Shown here piece by piece: positions 1 through 5,883 of a stretch of DNA of 15,717 nucleotides. A program made the position numbers and the translations under genes. The notes beneath the pieces were generated by a model, which had not been told where the DNA came from, made no database searches, and saw only the letters and a program-made list of their open reading frames with translations. The stretch spans positions 1 to 15,717 of the forward strand of contig DPDG01000090.1 in NCBI GenBank assembly GCA_003526375.1. Direction: 5' to 3'. How positions within the stretch are numbered: the stretch's first letter is position 1; every line of letters starts with the position of its first letter. This DNA is from Lentisphaeria bacterium. GTDB taxonomy: Bacteria; Verrucomicrobiota; Lentisphaeria; Victivallales; UBA1829.

Positions 1-15
1 ATTATTTAAGAGACG

Positions 16-2433
16 CTACACTAGCTGGGACGGCAGCCCCCGGAAATATAGGAACGGCATCAGCATGGCGACTTTCGCTTTACGGTTACGTGATGCAGGC
101 ATCGCAATTTCGCTGACATTCGCGATCTCCCGGTTCAGCTCCGCCATGAACGGACGCCATGGGGAATCCCAGTGCCAGATCACCACTCCCGACACCCCGT
201 GCATCATGTGCGACCACAACAGTGAAGCATAATCACGCTTTTCCAGAAGACGCGTCTCGTTGATCCGGTCCTCCGGAAGGACAAAGACAAAGAAGCGAAG
301 TCCGTTTGCGTAGTTGGAACCATCCACCAGATAGGTGATCTGATTCTCTCCCCCGTAGTTCAGATACGGACTGATGTCATACTTGTAAAGCGTCTCCCAG
401 CCTTTCGGCTCGCCGATCTTCACACCGTTGATCCAGACAATCCCTTTCTGCGCCACTCCTTTTCCGTAAAGACAGAACCGACGGGAGCCGTCTTCATAAT
501 CCATTTTCAGTCGGGCAGGAACCGTGAACGTGGTGCGGTACCAGCCGATCCCCTTTTTATCGCGGTAACGGGCGGTCTCATCCCAGCATCCGGGAACAGT
601 CATGACATCCCATTCCGAATCATCGAATCCAGGCTTGAAATATCCTTTTTCCATACCGGAGCGGTCTGGTTCAAGACGGAATTTCCATTCTCCGGCAAAA
701 TTCTTGAAACTATTCCGTTTCATGCTCTCCAGATTGCTTCCCGGCGTTGTGGTCCACCCGACAATGCACTCCGGATTGATCGTCACTTTCCTGTTGTTGG
801 ATGCGACAAAGTCAAAGTGCATTACGTTGTGCGTCAACGACGTAACCACACTGATCTCGTCAGCGGGCTGTCCGTGGTAATCATAGCTGTAATATCCGGT
901 ATGCAGACCGTTGATGTCAGAAACCGTATTGAGCAGATCGGGATCGACCGCCGCATAGCCGTCGCTGTCCGTTCCGCCGTGACCGCGCCAGTCGATCATA
1001 AACGGGGAATCCGCAACCGTGCGAAACTGTTTTTTCATTTCCGTCAGTCCGGAGATCAGATCCAGCTGCGTATAGCGGAGCCAGTCGTAATTCATCTGCC
1101 AGTATTTCCGCTTCATCTGTTTACGGAATCCGAAGGATCCCTCTCCTGGTAGAATATCCGGGCTCAGATGCGGTGGAAACACGGCATCCCAGCTCTTAAA
1201 ATCCATGCACCAGACCTTATTTGCTTCGGCAAGCATACCGTATTTTTTCTTTGCGAACTCGCGAAACCCTTTCTGCACCCGTTCATGAGTTGGAGTATAG
1301 CCAAGTTCATTATAGATTTCGGTTGCCATGACCGGAAATCCTTTCAAATACCGATAACGGTTTTTCCAGCCATTGAAATGAATGCGGCGGCCAATCTCAG
1401 TATTGTGATCGTAACTGTAAAAATGGCTGGTCGATGTCAGAAAATCGCCCAGTTGCGGGAAATCCTTGAGAAAACGTTTCAGTGGACTGTAAATAAATGC
1501 CGCATTTCCGGTATCGTGCTCTACCACAAGCCCGTTGCGTGCCAGTTCGCGGAACATGCTGACACTGGACGCCGGGTCTGCGTAACGAATCTCCAGCGTA
1601 TCGCCTACCTTCTGCGGATAGAGCGAAAGTCCCCAGTCCAGCGTGACCATGGAGTAATTCAGCAGACGCGCAAGCCAGATCGTCTCAGGAACGTACTGCC
1701 CGCCACCGAACGTGGAGTTTCCAGTATAGAAAAACGGCTTGCCATCGCGGGTGAGCACGCCGTCCTTTTCCCCATACTGAAATGGCAGCCCACGCAACGG
1801 CGGAAGCGTATTTTCCGACGGGACATCATAAACTTTGAGATAACCAAATGGGGAGACCGTCTTCGGTGCGGGTTCCTTGCCGTCCGACTCCACCGTAACA
1901 CTCACTTCGTCGAGATACAGATCGCCCTGTCCCCACAGCTGAAACTGCAAATCCAGTAACGGCGACTGACGGAGCAGATTCTGCGGGACCTTGAACGAGC
2001 GGGAGAACGGCATCCATTCCGCAGTCTCTTTCAGCAGATAGGAAACGGAAGCGTTTCTGCCGAGTTCGTCTTTCAGCTGCTTGCGGGTTCCCGCTTCGCG
2101 AAACAGTACAAAAACGATCCCGTTCCTCCCTTTGTAATGGAAAGAAAGATGAATGGTCGCATTCTGCGCATTGTTCCATTGTGGGGCTTTGAGCCGCGCA
2201 AAGATCTGCGCTCCACCTCCTCCCTCCTTATGAAATTGCAGGGATTGCTTTCCCGCCGCAGACTCGTTCCGGGTCACCCGGACAAATCCTTTTGCTCCGG
2301 CGAATACTCCACCGTAACGCCAGCCTTCATTCTTTTCCTGTTCAAAACCAGGATTCGGAACAAGATTTGCTCCCGCCAAAACCGGCAGTGCCACCAGAAC
2401 AGCAGCCGTAATCATGCTTTTGCCTGTATCCAT
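16..2433 (-). CDS. Secreted GH42-like glycosidase (putative beta-galactosidase) with inserted GH2-type sugar-binding domain
   Basis: An 805-residue protein with a short signal peptide (residues 1-22, hydrophobic ITAAVLVALPVLAGA). Residues 23-185 resemble a CBM4/9-like jelly roll (NLVPNPGFE at the start, LYLDEVSV at the end). A GH42/clan GH-A-like barrel begins near 215 (GVLTRDGKPFFYTGNS). The pair N375-E376 in TEIYNELGY is the likely acid/base, followed by the typical FREFAKKKYGMLAEANKVW stretch. E555 in TINPECIVGW is a candidate nucleophile. Residues 577-720 form a GH2-type sugar-binding fold (GEWKFRLEPD, WYRTTFTVP, GIVWINGVKIG), after which the barrel resumes (HGVSGVVIWHWDSPW). The ATG at 2433 is preceded by AAGGGAG. 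The protein stops just where a GH42 trimerisation-like domain seems to begin (KAKVAMLMPFLYFRG), so it may be truncated. Exact substrate unknown; family assignment fairly sure, GH number less so. Confidence 0.8.
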   Translation of the reverse strand: MDTGKSMITAAVLVALPVLAGANLVPNPGFEQEKNEGWRYGGVFAGAKGFVRVTRNESAAGKQSLQFHKEGGGGAQIFARLKAPQWNNAQNATIHLSFHYKGRNGIVFVLFREAGTRKQLKDELGRNASVSYLLKETAEWMPFSRSFKVPQNLLRQSPLLDLQFQLWGQGDLYLDEVSVTVESDGKEPAPKTVSPFGYLKVYDVPSENTLPPLRGLPFQYGEKDGVLTRDGKPFFYTGNSTFGGGQYVPETIWLARLLNYSMVTLDWGLSLYPQKVGDTLEIRYADPASSVSMFRELARNGLVVEHDTGNAAFIYSPLKRFLKDFPQLGDFLTSTSHFYSYDHNTEIGRRIHFNGWKNRYRYLKGFPVMATEIYNELGYTPTHERVQKGFREFAKKKYGMLAEANKVWCMDFKSWDAVFPPHLSPDILPGEGSFGFRKQMKRKYWQMNYDWLRYTQLDLISGLTEMKKQFRTVADSPFMIDWRGHGGTDSDGYAAVDPDLLNTVSDINGLHTGYYSYDYHGQPADEISVVTSLTHNVMHFDFVASNNRKVTINPECIVGWTTTPGSNLESMKRNSFKNFAGEWKFRLEPDRSGMEKGYFKPGFDDSEWDVMTVPGCWDETARYRDKKGIGWYRTTFTVPARLKMDYEDGSRRFCLYGKGVAQKGIVWINGVKIGEPKGWETLYKYDISPYLNYGGENQITYLVDGSNYANGLRFFVFVLPEDRINETRLLEKRDYASLLWSHMMHGVSGVVIWHWDSPWRPFMAELNREIANVSEIAMPASRNRKAKVAMLMPFLYFRGLPSQLV

Positions 2434-2485
2434 ACTATCTCCCTTACATTTTCTTGGTTCTGTTAAATTTTTTATTGTTTTGACT

Positions 2486-2498
2486 AGGTTAACTTGTT
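2486..2498 (-). promoter_or_regulatory. Candidate operator-like motif (GTTAAC core) upstream of the glycosidase
   Basis: The 13-bp plus-strand string AGGTTAACTTGTT matches GGGTTAACATGTT, which sits at the start site of the LacI-family gene, at 11 of 13 positions and in the same orientation relative to the gene. It lies 53 bp upstream of the glycosidase ATG. A shared site would fit control of the glycosidase by the LacI-type regulator. AT-rich motifs recur by chance, so this is a weak inference. Confidence 0.3.
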
Positions 2499-2657
2499 GT
2501 ATTTCAATGAGGAAAGCACTTTTTTAGTAATTTCATCCGATTTTTCAAATTTCAAAAGATCAGAAGAAGTCTTTCTATGGTATTTTATTTTGGTCAACCT
2601 CCTAAGAAAGGAACTTCTTCAGAAAAAGCAGCTTTACAGCCTTGCTCGTCGGTTCTG

Positions 2658-2700
2658 TCATCAACTCAGCGTTGATGAATTCAATTCAATTCAATTCAAT
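2658..2700. repeat. Hairpin followed directly by an AATTC pentanucleotide repeat
   Basis: TCATCAAC (2658-2665) and GTTGATGA (2671-2678) form a perfect 8-bp inverted repeat with a 5-base loop. Directly after it AATTC is repeated four full times plus AAT (2678-2700). It is a microsatellite-like tract prone to slippage, in non-coding DNA about 225 bp upstream of the glycosidase start. Confidence 0.85.
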
Positions 2701-2806
2701 GGTGCCCCCGCTCCTCGAAGTTTTAAGTGGTAAGCATCCAGATTCTGAATTCAAGCTAGAGCCTCAGTCAGTCAATTCCCGCAAATTTCACTTTTCCATA
2801 TTACTT

Positions 2807-2833
2807 TTGACACTACCTTTGTTTCGGTGTCAA
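2807..2833. repeat. 7-bp inverted repeat (TTGACAC / GTGTCAA)
   Basis: TTGACAC at 2807-2813 and GTGTCAA at 2827-2833 are perfect inverted copies with a 13-base spacer, about 110 bp beyond the pseudopilin stop. No U-run follows on either strand, so it is not a standard intrinsic terminator. It could be a protein-binding palindrome or an RNA hairpin. Confidence 0.5.
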
Positions 2834-2941
2834 TAATACGCTTTTCCAAATCCGTTCACTGCATCAAACAGAACAGAATCAATCCGTTTTACTCCATATA
2901 TCATGCATAGATAAAATATAAACGGAACATCAAGCCAAGTT

Positions 2942-3649
2942 TCAATAGAACCAGACTGTATGATTCTTTTTCAGATACTCTGAAGTCATATTGGCGGAAC
3001 CATCCGTCCAAAGCAGATTCGCTCCGCTTCCCGCAAGCGGACCGCAGGAAGTGTGTTTTTTCAGCATCATCTGCGCATTTGCCATATTGCCGCCGTGACA
3101 GAAACAGATCGCGAAAGAACTTCCGTTTTCGAACCAGTCAGCCTGTCCGAGCCCAGCACCGGTGCAAGCATCCGACATATAGATCTTCCGCCCCTGCGCT
3201 TTTCCGGACCGCGTATAGATCCCGTACAAACTGCCCGGCCAGGAAGTCGACAGGGTCCGTCGTGGAATGAAACTCTGGTTGACACCGTAATTGAAATTAT
3301 CCGACGGATTTTTCGTTGCGGGGCACTTCATGATACTGGAGGCAGGAAACTCATAAGCCTTGTCAGCACGCTTGGTATAATTCAGTTTTGCATAATCCGC
3401 AAGCAGACGAATGACGATCCTGGAATCGTTTCCGCCCGACGGGTTGTCCCACGCCCCGATTGGCAGGAAGCCGGAATCCCCCTCGTATCCCCCAACAAGC
3501 ACCCCGACCTGTTTCAGATTGTTCACGCATCCGATCCTGCTGGCTTTGTCGCGCACCTTCTTCAGTGCCGGAAGAAACAGACCGACCAGAATTGCGATGA
3601 TCACAATCACGATGAGGAGCTCGATCAGGGTGAAAATTTTTGTTTTCAC
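2942..3649 (-). CDS. Type II secretion pseudopilin-like protein (prepilin N-terminal methylation motif)
   Basis: Reading from the GTG at 3649 gives 235 residues starting VKTKIFTLIELLIVIVIIAI, a class III prepilin signal (basic leader, FTLIE, hydrophobic helix to about residue 28) for cleavage by a prepilin peptidase. The rest is a G/H-type pseudopilin-like globular domain ending with ANLLWTDGSANM, resembling the H-X9-DG motif of PVC pseudopilins. The residue before the F is Ile, not the usual Gly. The GTG lies inside a strong hairpin and has no good Shine-Dalgarno. The same frame is open without stops up to 4207, with only a TTG near its beginning (4132). The true start may therefore be far upstream and supplied by inversion of the neighbouring segment. 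Likely role: surface or secretion accessory for the adjacent glycosidase (inference). Confidence 0.8.
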   Translation of the reverse strand: MKTKIFTLIELLIVIVIIAILVGLFLPALKKVRDKASRIGCVNNLKQVGVLVGGYEGDSGFLPIGAWDNPSGGNDSRIVIRLLADYAKLNYTKRADKAYEFPASSIMKCPATKNPSDNFNYGVNQSFIPRRTLSTSWPGSLYGIYTRSGKAQGRKIYMSDACTGAGLGQADWFENGSSFAICFCHGGNMANAQMMLKKHTSCGPLAGSGANLLWTDGSANMTSEYLKKNHTVWFY

Positions 3650-3654
3650 CCTGA
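3625..3654 (-). repeat. 12-bp perfect hairpin enclosing the pseudopilin GTG start
   Basis: TCAGGGTGAAAA at 3625-3636 and TTTTCACCCTGA at 3643-3654 are perfect inverted copies with a 6-base loop. In the mRNA the stem covers the candidate GTG start codon (3647-3649) and the first codons of the FTLI motif. Such a stem would hinder initiation at the GTG unless opened by ribosomes arriving from upstream. It may also reflect an inverted duplication of the FTL-coding bases. Confidence 0.85.
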
Positions 3655-3685
3655 AAGTAAGGACAGAAGAACAAGGAACGGAGAA

Positions 3686-3727
3686 ACAATCGAATAATCG
3701 AACATTAAAACAATTGAACAATCGAAG
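3686..3727. repeat. Degenerate AATCGAA / AATTGAA repeat tract
   Basis: ATCGAA or TTGAA units recur as CAATCGAA, TAATCGAA, CAATTGAA and CAATCGAA within 42 bp, about 35 bp upstream of the pseudopilin GTG. On the minus strand they make the leucine/phenylalanine-rich string RLFNCFNVRLFDCF. Confidence 0.6.
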
Positions 3728-3840
3728 GAAGAAGGGAGAAGCGAGGTTGGGCAGGGACTGATTCCGCCCACTTTGAGAGACCGTTCCGCGCCGCGAATTA
3801 CGATGGATTTGGGCATTGGAAACAAAATCATGGCGGGGGA

Positions 3841-3947
3841 CTCGCTCCGCGAGGCCTTGAAAACCATGTTCCTCATGACATGATTCCGAATGCAGGTTCA
3901 GACTTATTCTTTGCGTCATATTCTTCAGGAGCTCGCCAGGCGAGTTC
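3841..3947. repeat. Two hairpins with the same CTCGC/GCGAG stem
   Basis: CTCGC-TCC-GCGAG at 3841-3853 and the longer GAGCTCGC-CAG-GCGAGTTC at 3929-3947 (8-bp stem with one mismatch in DNA, a G-U wobble in RNA) share the same 5-bp stem around different 3-base loops. They may be parts of a dispersed intergenic element. Confidence 0.45.
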
Positions 3948-4157
3948 ACCGTCATGTTATAAACTTTCGCAGACTCGCAATCCGCGGCACGAAGCGGGGA
4001 TGAAGCAAACCTTTTACAAATTTTCATCAGGTGAAGGCTCTGCATGGACAGGAATCTTTTCCATTTTCCTGTAAAACCACGAAACGGTGTCTTGCATCGC
4101 ATGGAGCTGAATATGCTAAAAAATTTTATCAATGTAAAAGCTGATATTCCTCCTGAT

Positions 4158-4180
4158 GTCTCATAACATGTATTATGTGA
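4158..4180 (+). repeat. Left arm of the 23-bp inverted repeat
   Basis: Begins GTCTCATAACATG and ends ATTATGTGA. It is an exact reverse complement of 4300-4322, and the match ends at both edges. The core contains TAACATGT, also found at the LacI gene start site. No target-site duplication flanks the pair. Confidence 0.95.
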
Positions 4181-4210
4181 AGCGGAGGGAAAAACATAGT
4201 GTGAATGTCA

Positions 4211-4238
4211 TTGGAAAATTACACTCAAAACGTATAAA
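4211..4238 (+). promoter_or_regulatory. Sigma70-like promoter inside the invertible segment
   Basis: TTGGAA (4211-4216) and TATAAA (4233-4238) are separated by 16 bp, followed about 14 bp later by a strong Shine-Dalgarno. In this orientation it points right, towards the 3-prime end of the ADP-ribosylglycohydrolase-like gene on the opposite strand. After inversion it would point at the pseudopilin frame. Confidence 0.6.
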
Positions 4239-4251
4239 TAGAATTAATCTC

Positions 4252-4258
4252 AAGGAGG
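4252..4258 (+). promoter_or_regulatory. Strong ribosome binding site (AAGGAGG)
   Basis: AAGGAGG with an 8-base gap to the ATG at 4267. It is one of the two strongest Shine-Dalgarno sequences in the window, yet in the present orientation it serves only a 26-codon ORF. Confidence 0.7.
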
Positions 4259-4266
4259 GATGTCCT

Positions 4267-4347
4267 ATGAACGCAACAGGAAAAGGAACGGGAAAACGGT
4301 CACATAATACATGTTATGAGACGCGTTGCCCTTGCGTTGGGGAATAG
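4267..4347 (+). CDS. 26-residue ORF; likely the moveable 5-prime end of a pseudopilin reading frame
   Basis: The ATG follows a good promoter and ribosome binding site and encodes MNATGKGTGKRSHNTCYETR, then CPCVGE and a TAG. The basic N-terminus resembles the leader of a prepilin. The right inverted-repeat arm lies inside the ORF (codons 12 to 18 plus two bases). In the flipped state codons 1-18 would continue into the minus-strand frame leading to the pseudopilin. As a stand-alone peptide its function is unknown; it could be a by-product of the OFF orientation. Confidence 0.35.
   Translation: MNATGKGTGKRSHNTCYETRCPCVGE
4300..4322 (-). repeat. Right arm of the 23-bp inverted repeat
   Basis: Exact reverse complement of 4158-4180. 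It lies within the 26-codon ORF, so a recombination event here would swap everything after codon 18. Confidence 0.95.
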
Positions 4348-4371
4348 GTGACGGAACTCTTTTATGAGCTC

Positions 4372-5883
4372 TTATCCCTGTTTTTCCCGACTCTTTATCC
4401 CTGCCTGAAACCCTTCCAGATGATCACGCATGGCGTTTCCGAACATGAGAGTGCAGCGCAATGGACTGACACAGGAATAGAGACGGATATGAATCAGTCT
4501 GCGGTCTCCATACTCCAATGGATATTGGAAACACATGCCGCCTTCCGCACGATGGAACGAGGGAATCATCAGTGCCCTTGAAAATTGATCGAACAGTTTG
4601 ACACCGTCCATCCAGAGGGTCAGACCGGTATCCGCCGTTGCCGACAGATAGACATCTTCCGGCTTGATATCCTGGTTTCTGACTTCAAGAAAAGCGAACA
4701 GGTGCAAATTGCCGCCTGCCGCCGCATAGGGTTCCAGATTCATGGTCAGATCGTCGAACGTGACGATTTTTGAACTCAGTTCCGGCGGGCATTCGCCTGT
4801 TTTCAGAAGTGTTTTCTCCAGTTCCGAAATGTCATGTTCCGCTTCATTGAGCACCAGCCAGCGGGAACGGTCGAATGACGGTTCGGAACCGTCCGGGGCG
4901 TAAGGGGCGTAAGGTGGATATTGCTCCTGCGGCAGCTTCAGGGAATCATGCAGGGCGAGCGTCATCTCGATGGTTCCGGAAAGCGTCAGCGGAACCCCGG
5001 GAATTTCATGGATAAACTCGCTCAGAGTCAGTTCATCTCTGACTTTATTCCTCCATTTTTCTGGTATGGCCCGGCTGCCGCCGACAATGCCGAGGTAGGC
5101 ACCTGCGGTTGCCGCCGTGCAGTCGGTATCGCGTCCCATGTTGACCGCCAGGAGAACGGTTCTGATGAAATCGCCTCCGCCCCAGAGAATTGCAAATGTG
5201 GCGCTTGCCAGATTCATGACGCAATCCGTGAAATTGTGATGCTGAAAGCGTCTTAGAATAATATCGCGCGCGTCTTCAAGTCCTATGTGCGAATCATGAA
5301 GACGATGCACTTCGTTCAAAACTCCGGCGAGACGGCAGTCCGGCAGGAGAGCCAACGCTTTTTTCAATGGCTGGATATGGTCTGTCTCATTGAATGCAAA
5401 ACATTCCGCCGTCGCCATGTAGACTTCTCCGAGCACGCCGTCGCCCCAGTGATCGACCGAGGCGTCGAGCGAGGCGAAGTAGCCTGCCGCGTCCGGACGC
5501 CCGGCGAAGACTGCCGCCCAGATTTCCGAACGGATTGCGGCGCCCATGCCGTCTGCAAAGAAGTTGTCTTTCCAGCCGCTTGCCGGAGGCATGATTCCCC
5601 GTTTCAGATTGCGGAGCGCCACGGAATATTCATCGACTCCGTGCGGAATGTGTTCGAGCCAGATTTTCCCGAACGCCTTGTGATCCAGCGAAAGACCGTA
5701 TTTCCTGAGCCCCATGAGCCATACAAGCTGGAGTTCGAGGTCGTCATTCGGAACATCCTGAACGACAATGTCTTCTTCTGTCAACTGAGGCTGGTAAGGG
5801 ACCCCCTCGTAAGCCATTCCGATTGCACCGCCGAGACATTTTCCCGTCCAGCAGCCGTAAACCCTGTCTTTATAATCCTGCAT
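4372..5883 (-). CDS. ADP-ribosylglycohydrolase (DraG/ARH) family protein with C-terminal beta-rich domain
   Basis: A 503-residue cytosolic protein (no signal peptide) whose first 310 residues match the all-helical ADP-ribosylglycohydrolase fold: DRVYGCWTGKCLGGAIGMAYEG at the start, an acidic NDDLELQ motif (about residue 47) at the usual first metal site, and NMGRDTDCTAATAGAYLG (about 250-265) at the second. The family hydrolyses ADP-ribosyl or related N-glycosidic bonds with Mg2+, but in sugar operons such members often have unassigned substrates. Residues 340-495 form a beta-rich extension (ATADTGLTLWMDGVKLFDQ, reminiscent of PA14-like folds). The ATG at 5883 overlaps the LacI stop as TGATG; a GTG at 5886 is an alternative. 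Translational coupling suggests the two proteins respond to the same signal. Confidence 0.85.
   Translation of the reverse strand: MQDYKDRVYGCWTGKCLGGAIGMAYEGVPYQPQLTEEDIVVQDVPNDDLELQLVWLMGLRKYGLSLDHKAFGKIWLEHIPHGVDEYSVALRNLKRGIMPPASGWKDNFFADGMGAAIRSEIWAAVFAGRPDAAGYFASLDASVDHWGDGVLGEVYMATAECFAFNETDHIQPLKKALALLPDCRLAGVLNEVHRLHDSHIGLEDARDIILRRFQHHNFTDCVMNLASATFAILWGGGDFIRTVLLAVNMGRDTDCTAATAGAYLGIVGGSRAIPEKWRNKVRDELTLSEFIHEIPGVPLTLSGTIEMTLALHDSLKLPQEQYPPYAPYAPDGSEPSFDRSRWLVLNEAEHDISELEKTLLKTGECPPELSSKIVTFDDLTMNLEPYAAAGGNLHLFAFLEVRNQDIKPEDVYLSATADTGLTLWMDGVKLFDQFSRALMIPSFHRAEGGMCFQYPLEYGDRRLIHIRLYSCVSPLRCTLMFGNAMRDHLEGFQAGIKSREKQG

Larger units (their letters stand above)
2434..2941. other. AT-rich intergenic stretch without a convincing gene
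   Basis: This 508-bp gap separates the pseudopilin stop from the glycosidase start. Short plus-strand ORFs here lack coding character. It holds two hairpin-forming inverted repeats, a pentanucleotide tandem repeat and a GTTAAC-centred motif, each listed separately. No convincing -35/-10 pair for the glycosidase gene and no hairpin with a U-run terminator for the pseudopilin gene was found. The glycosidase promoter is presumably here but could not be placed. Confidence 0.6.
3650..4157 (-). other. Stop-free in-frame region upstream of the pseudopilin, with a second pilin-like motif
   Basis: For about 170 codons upstream of the GTG the pseudopilin frame has no stop, although there is no ATG with a ribosome binding site at its head. 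Near the far end it reads ISAFTLIKFFSIFSS, close to a prepilin FTLIELL signal but with Lys in place of the Glu at +5. The rest is basic and Cys-containing, and ends with low-complexity codons from a repeat tract (RLFNCFNVRLFDCF). It is either a genuine long N-terminal leader translated when the invertible segment is flipped, or the eroded start of an older pseudopilin gene. A TTG at 4132 is the first possible in-frame start in the present orientation, but it has no well-placed Shine-Dalgarno. Confidence 0.5.
4158..4322. other. Putative invertible promoter segment (inverton) bounded by 23-bp inverted repeats
   Basis: A 119-bp interior (4181-4299) with a promoter, ribosome binding site and ATG facing right is enclosed by perfect 23-bp inverted repeats. 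Flipping it would point the same signals left. Codon arithmetic shows the result: 11 codons plus the 23-bp arm leave two bases, which complete a codon with base 4157 on the minus strand. The frame then runs through SGGISAFTLIKFF into the pseudopilin without a stop, giving a predicted 423-residue product. Known invertons of gut bacteria have this size and layout. No recombinase gene is in the window and no reads of the other orientation are available, so inversion is inferred. Confidence 0.6.

Noticed and set aside
1168..1959. Long plus-strand ORFs opposite the glycosidase and the DUF4838 gene (also 12755-14257).
   Set aside because: They are antisense shadows of clearly conserved minus-strand genes, have no family resemblance and lack ribosome binding sites.
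2494..2836. Small plus-strand ORFs in the AT-rich intergenic region.
   Set aside because: No ribosome binding site, composition matches the surrounding non-coding DNA, and one contains the AATTC repeat translated as low-complexity sequence.
3650..4132. Treating the TTG at 4132 as the simple start of a 396-residue pseudopilin.
   Set aside because: The TTG has no properly spaced Shine-Dalgarno (AGGAGG is about 16 bases away), and a prepilin signal normally lies at the N-terminus, so I used the GTG at 3649 for the core gene and described the extension separately.
4158..4322. A MITE or other small transposable element, given 23-bp terminal inverted repeats and a 165-bp length.
   Set aside because: No target-site duplication is visible on the flanks, there is no transposase nearby, and the interior carries a complete promoter, ribosome binding site and start with an in-frame partner outside the left arm, which fits an inverton better. 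It cannot be fully excluded without copy number data.
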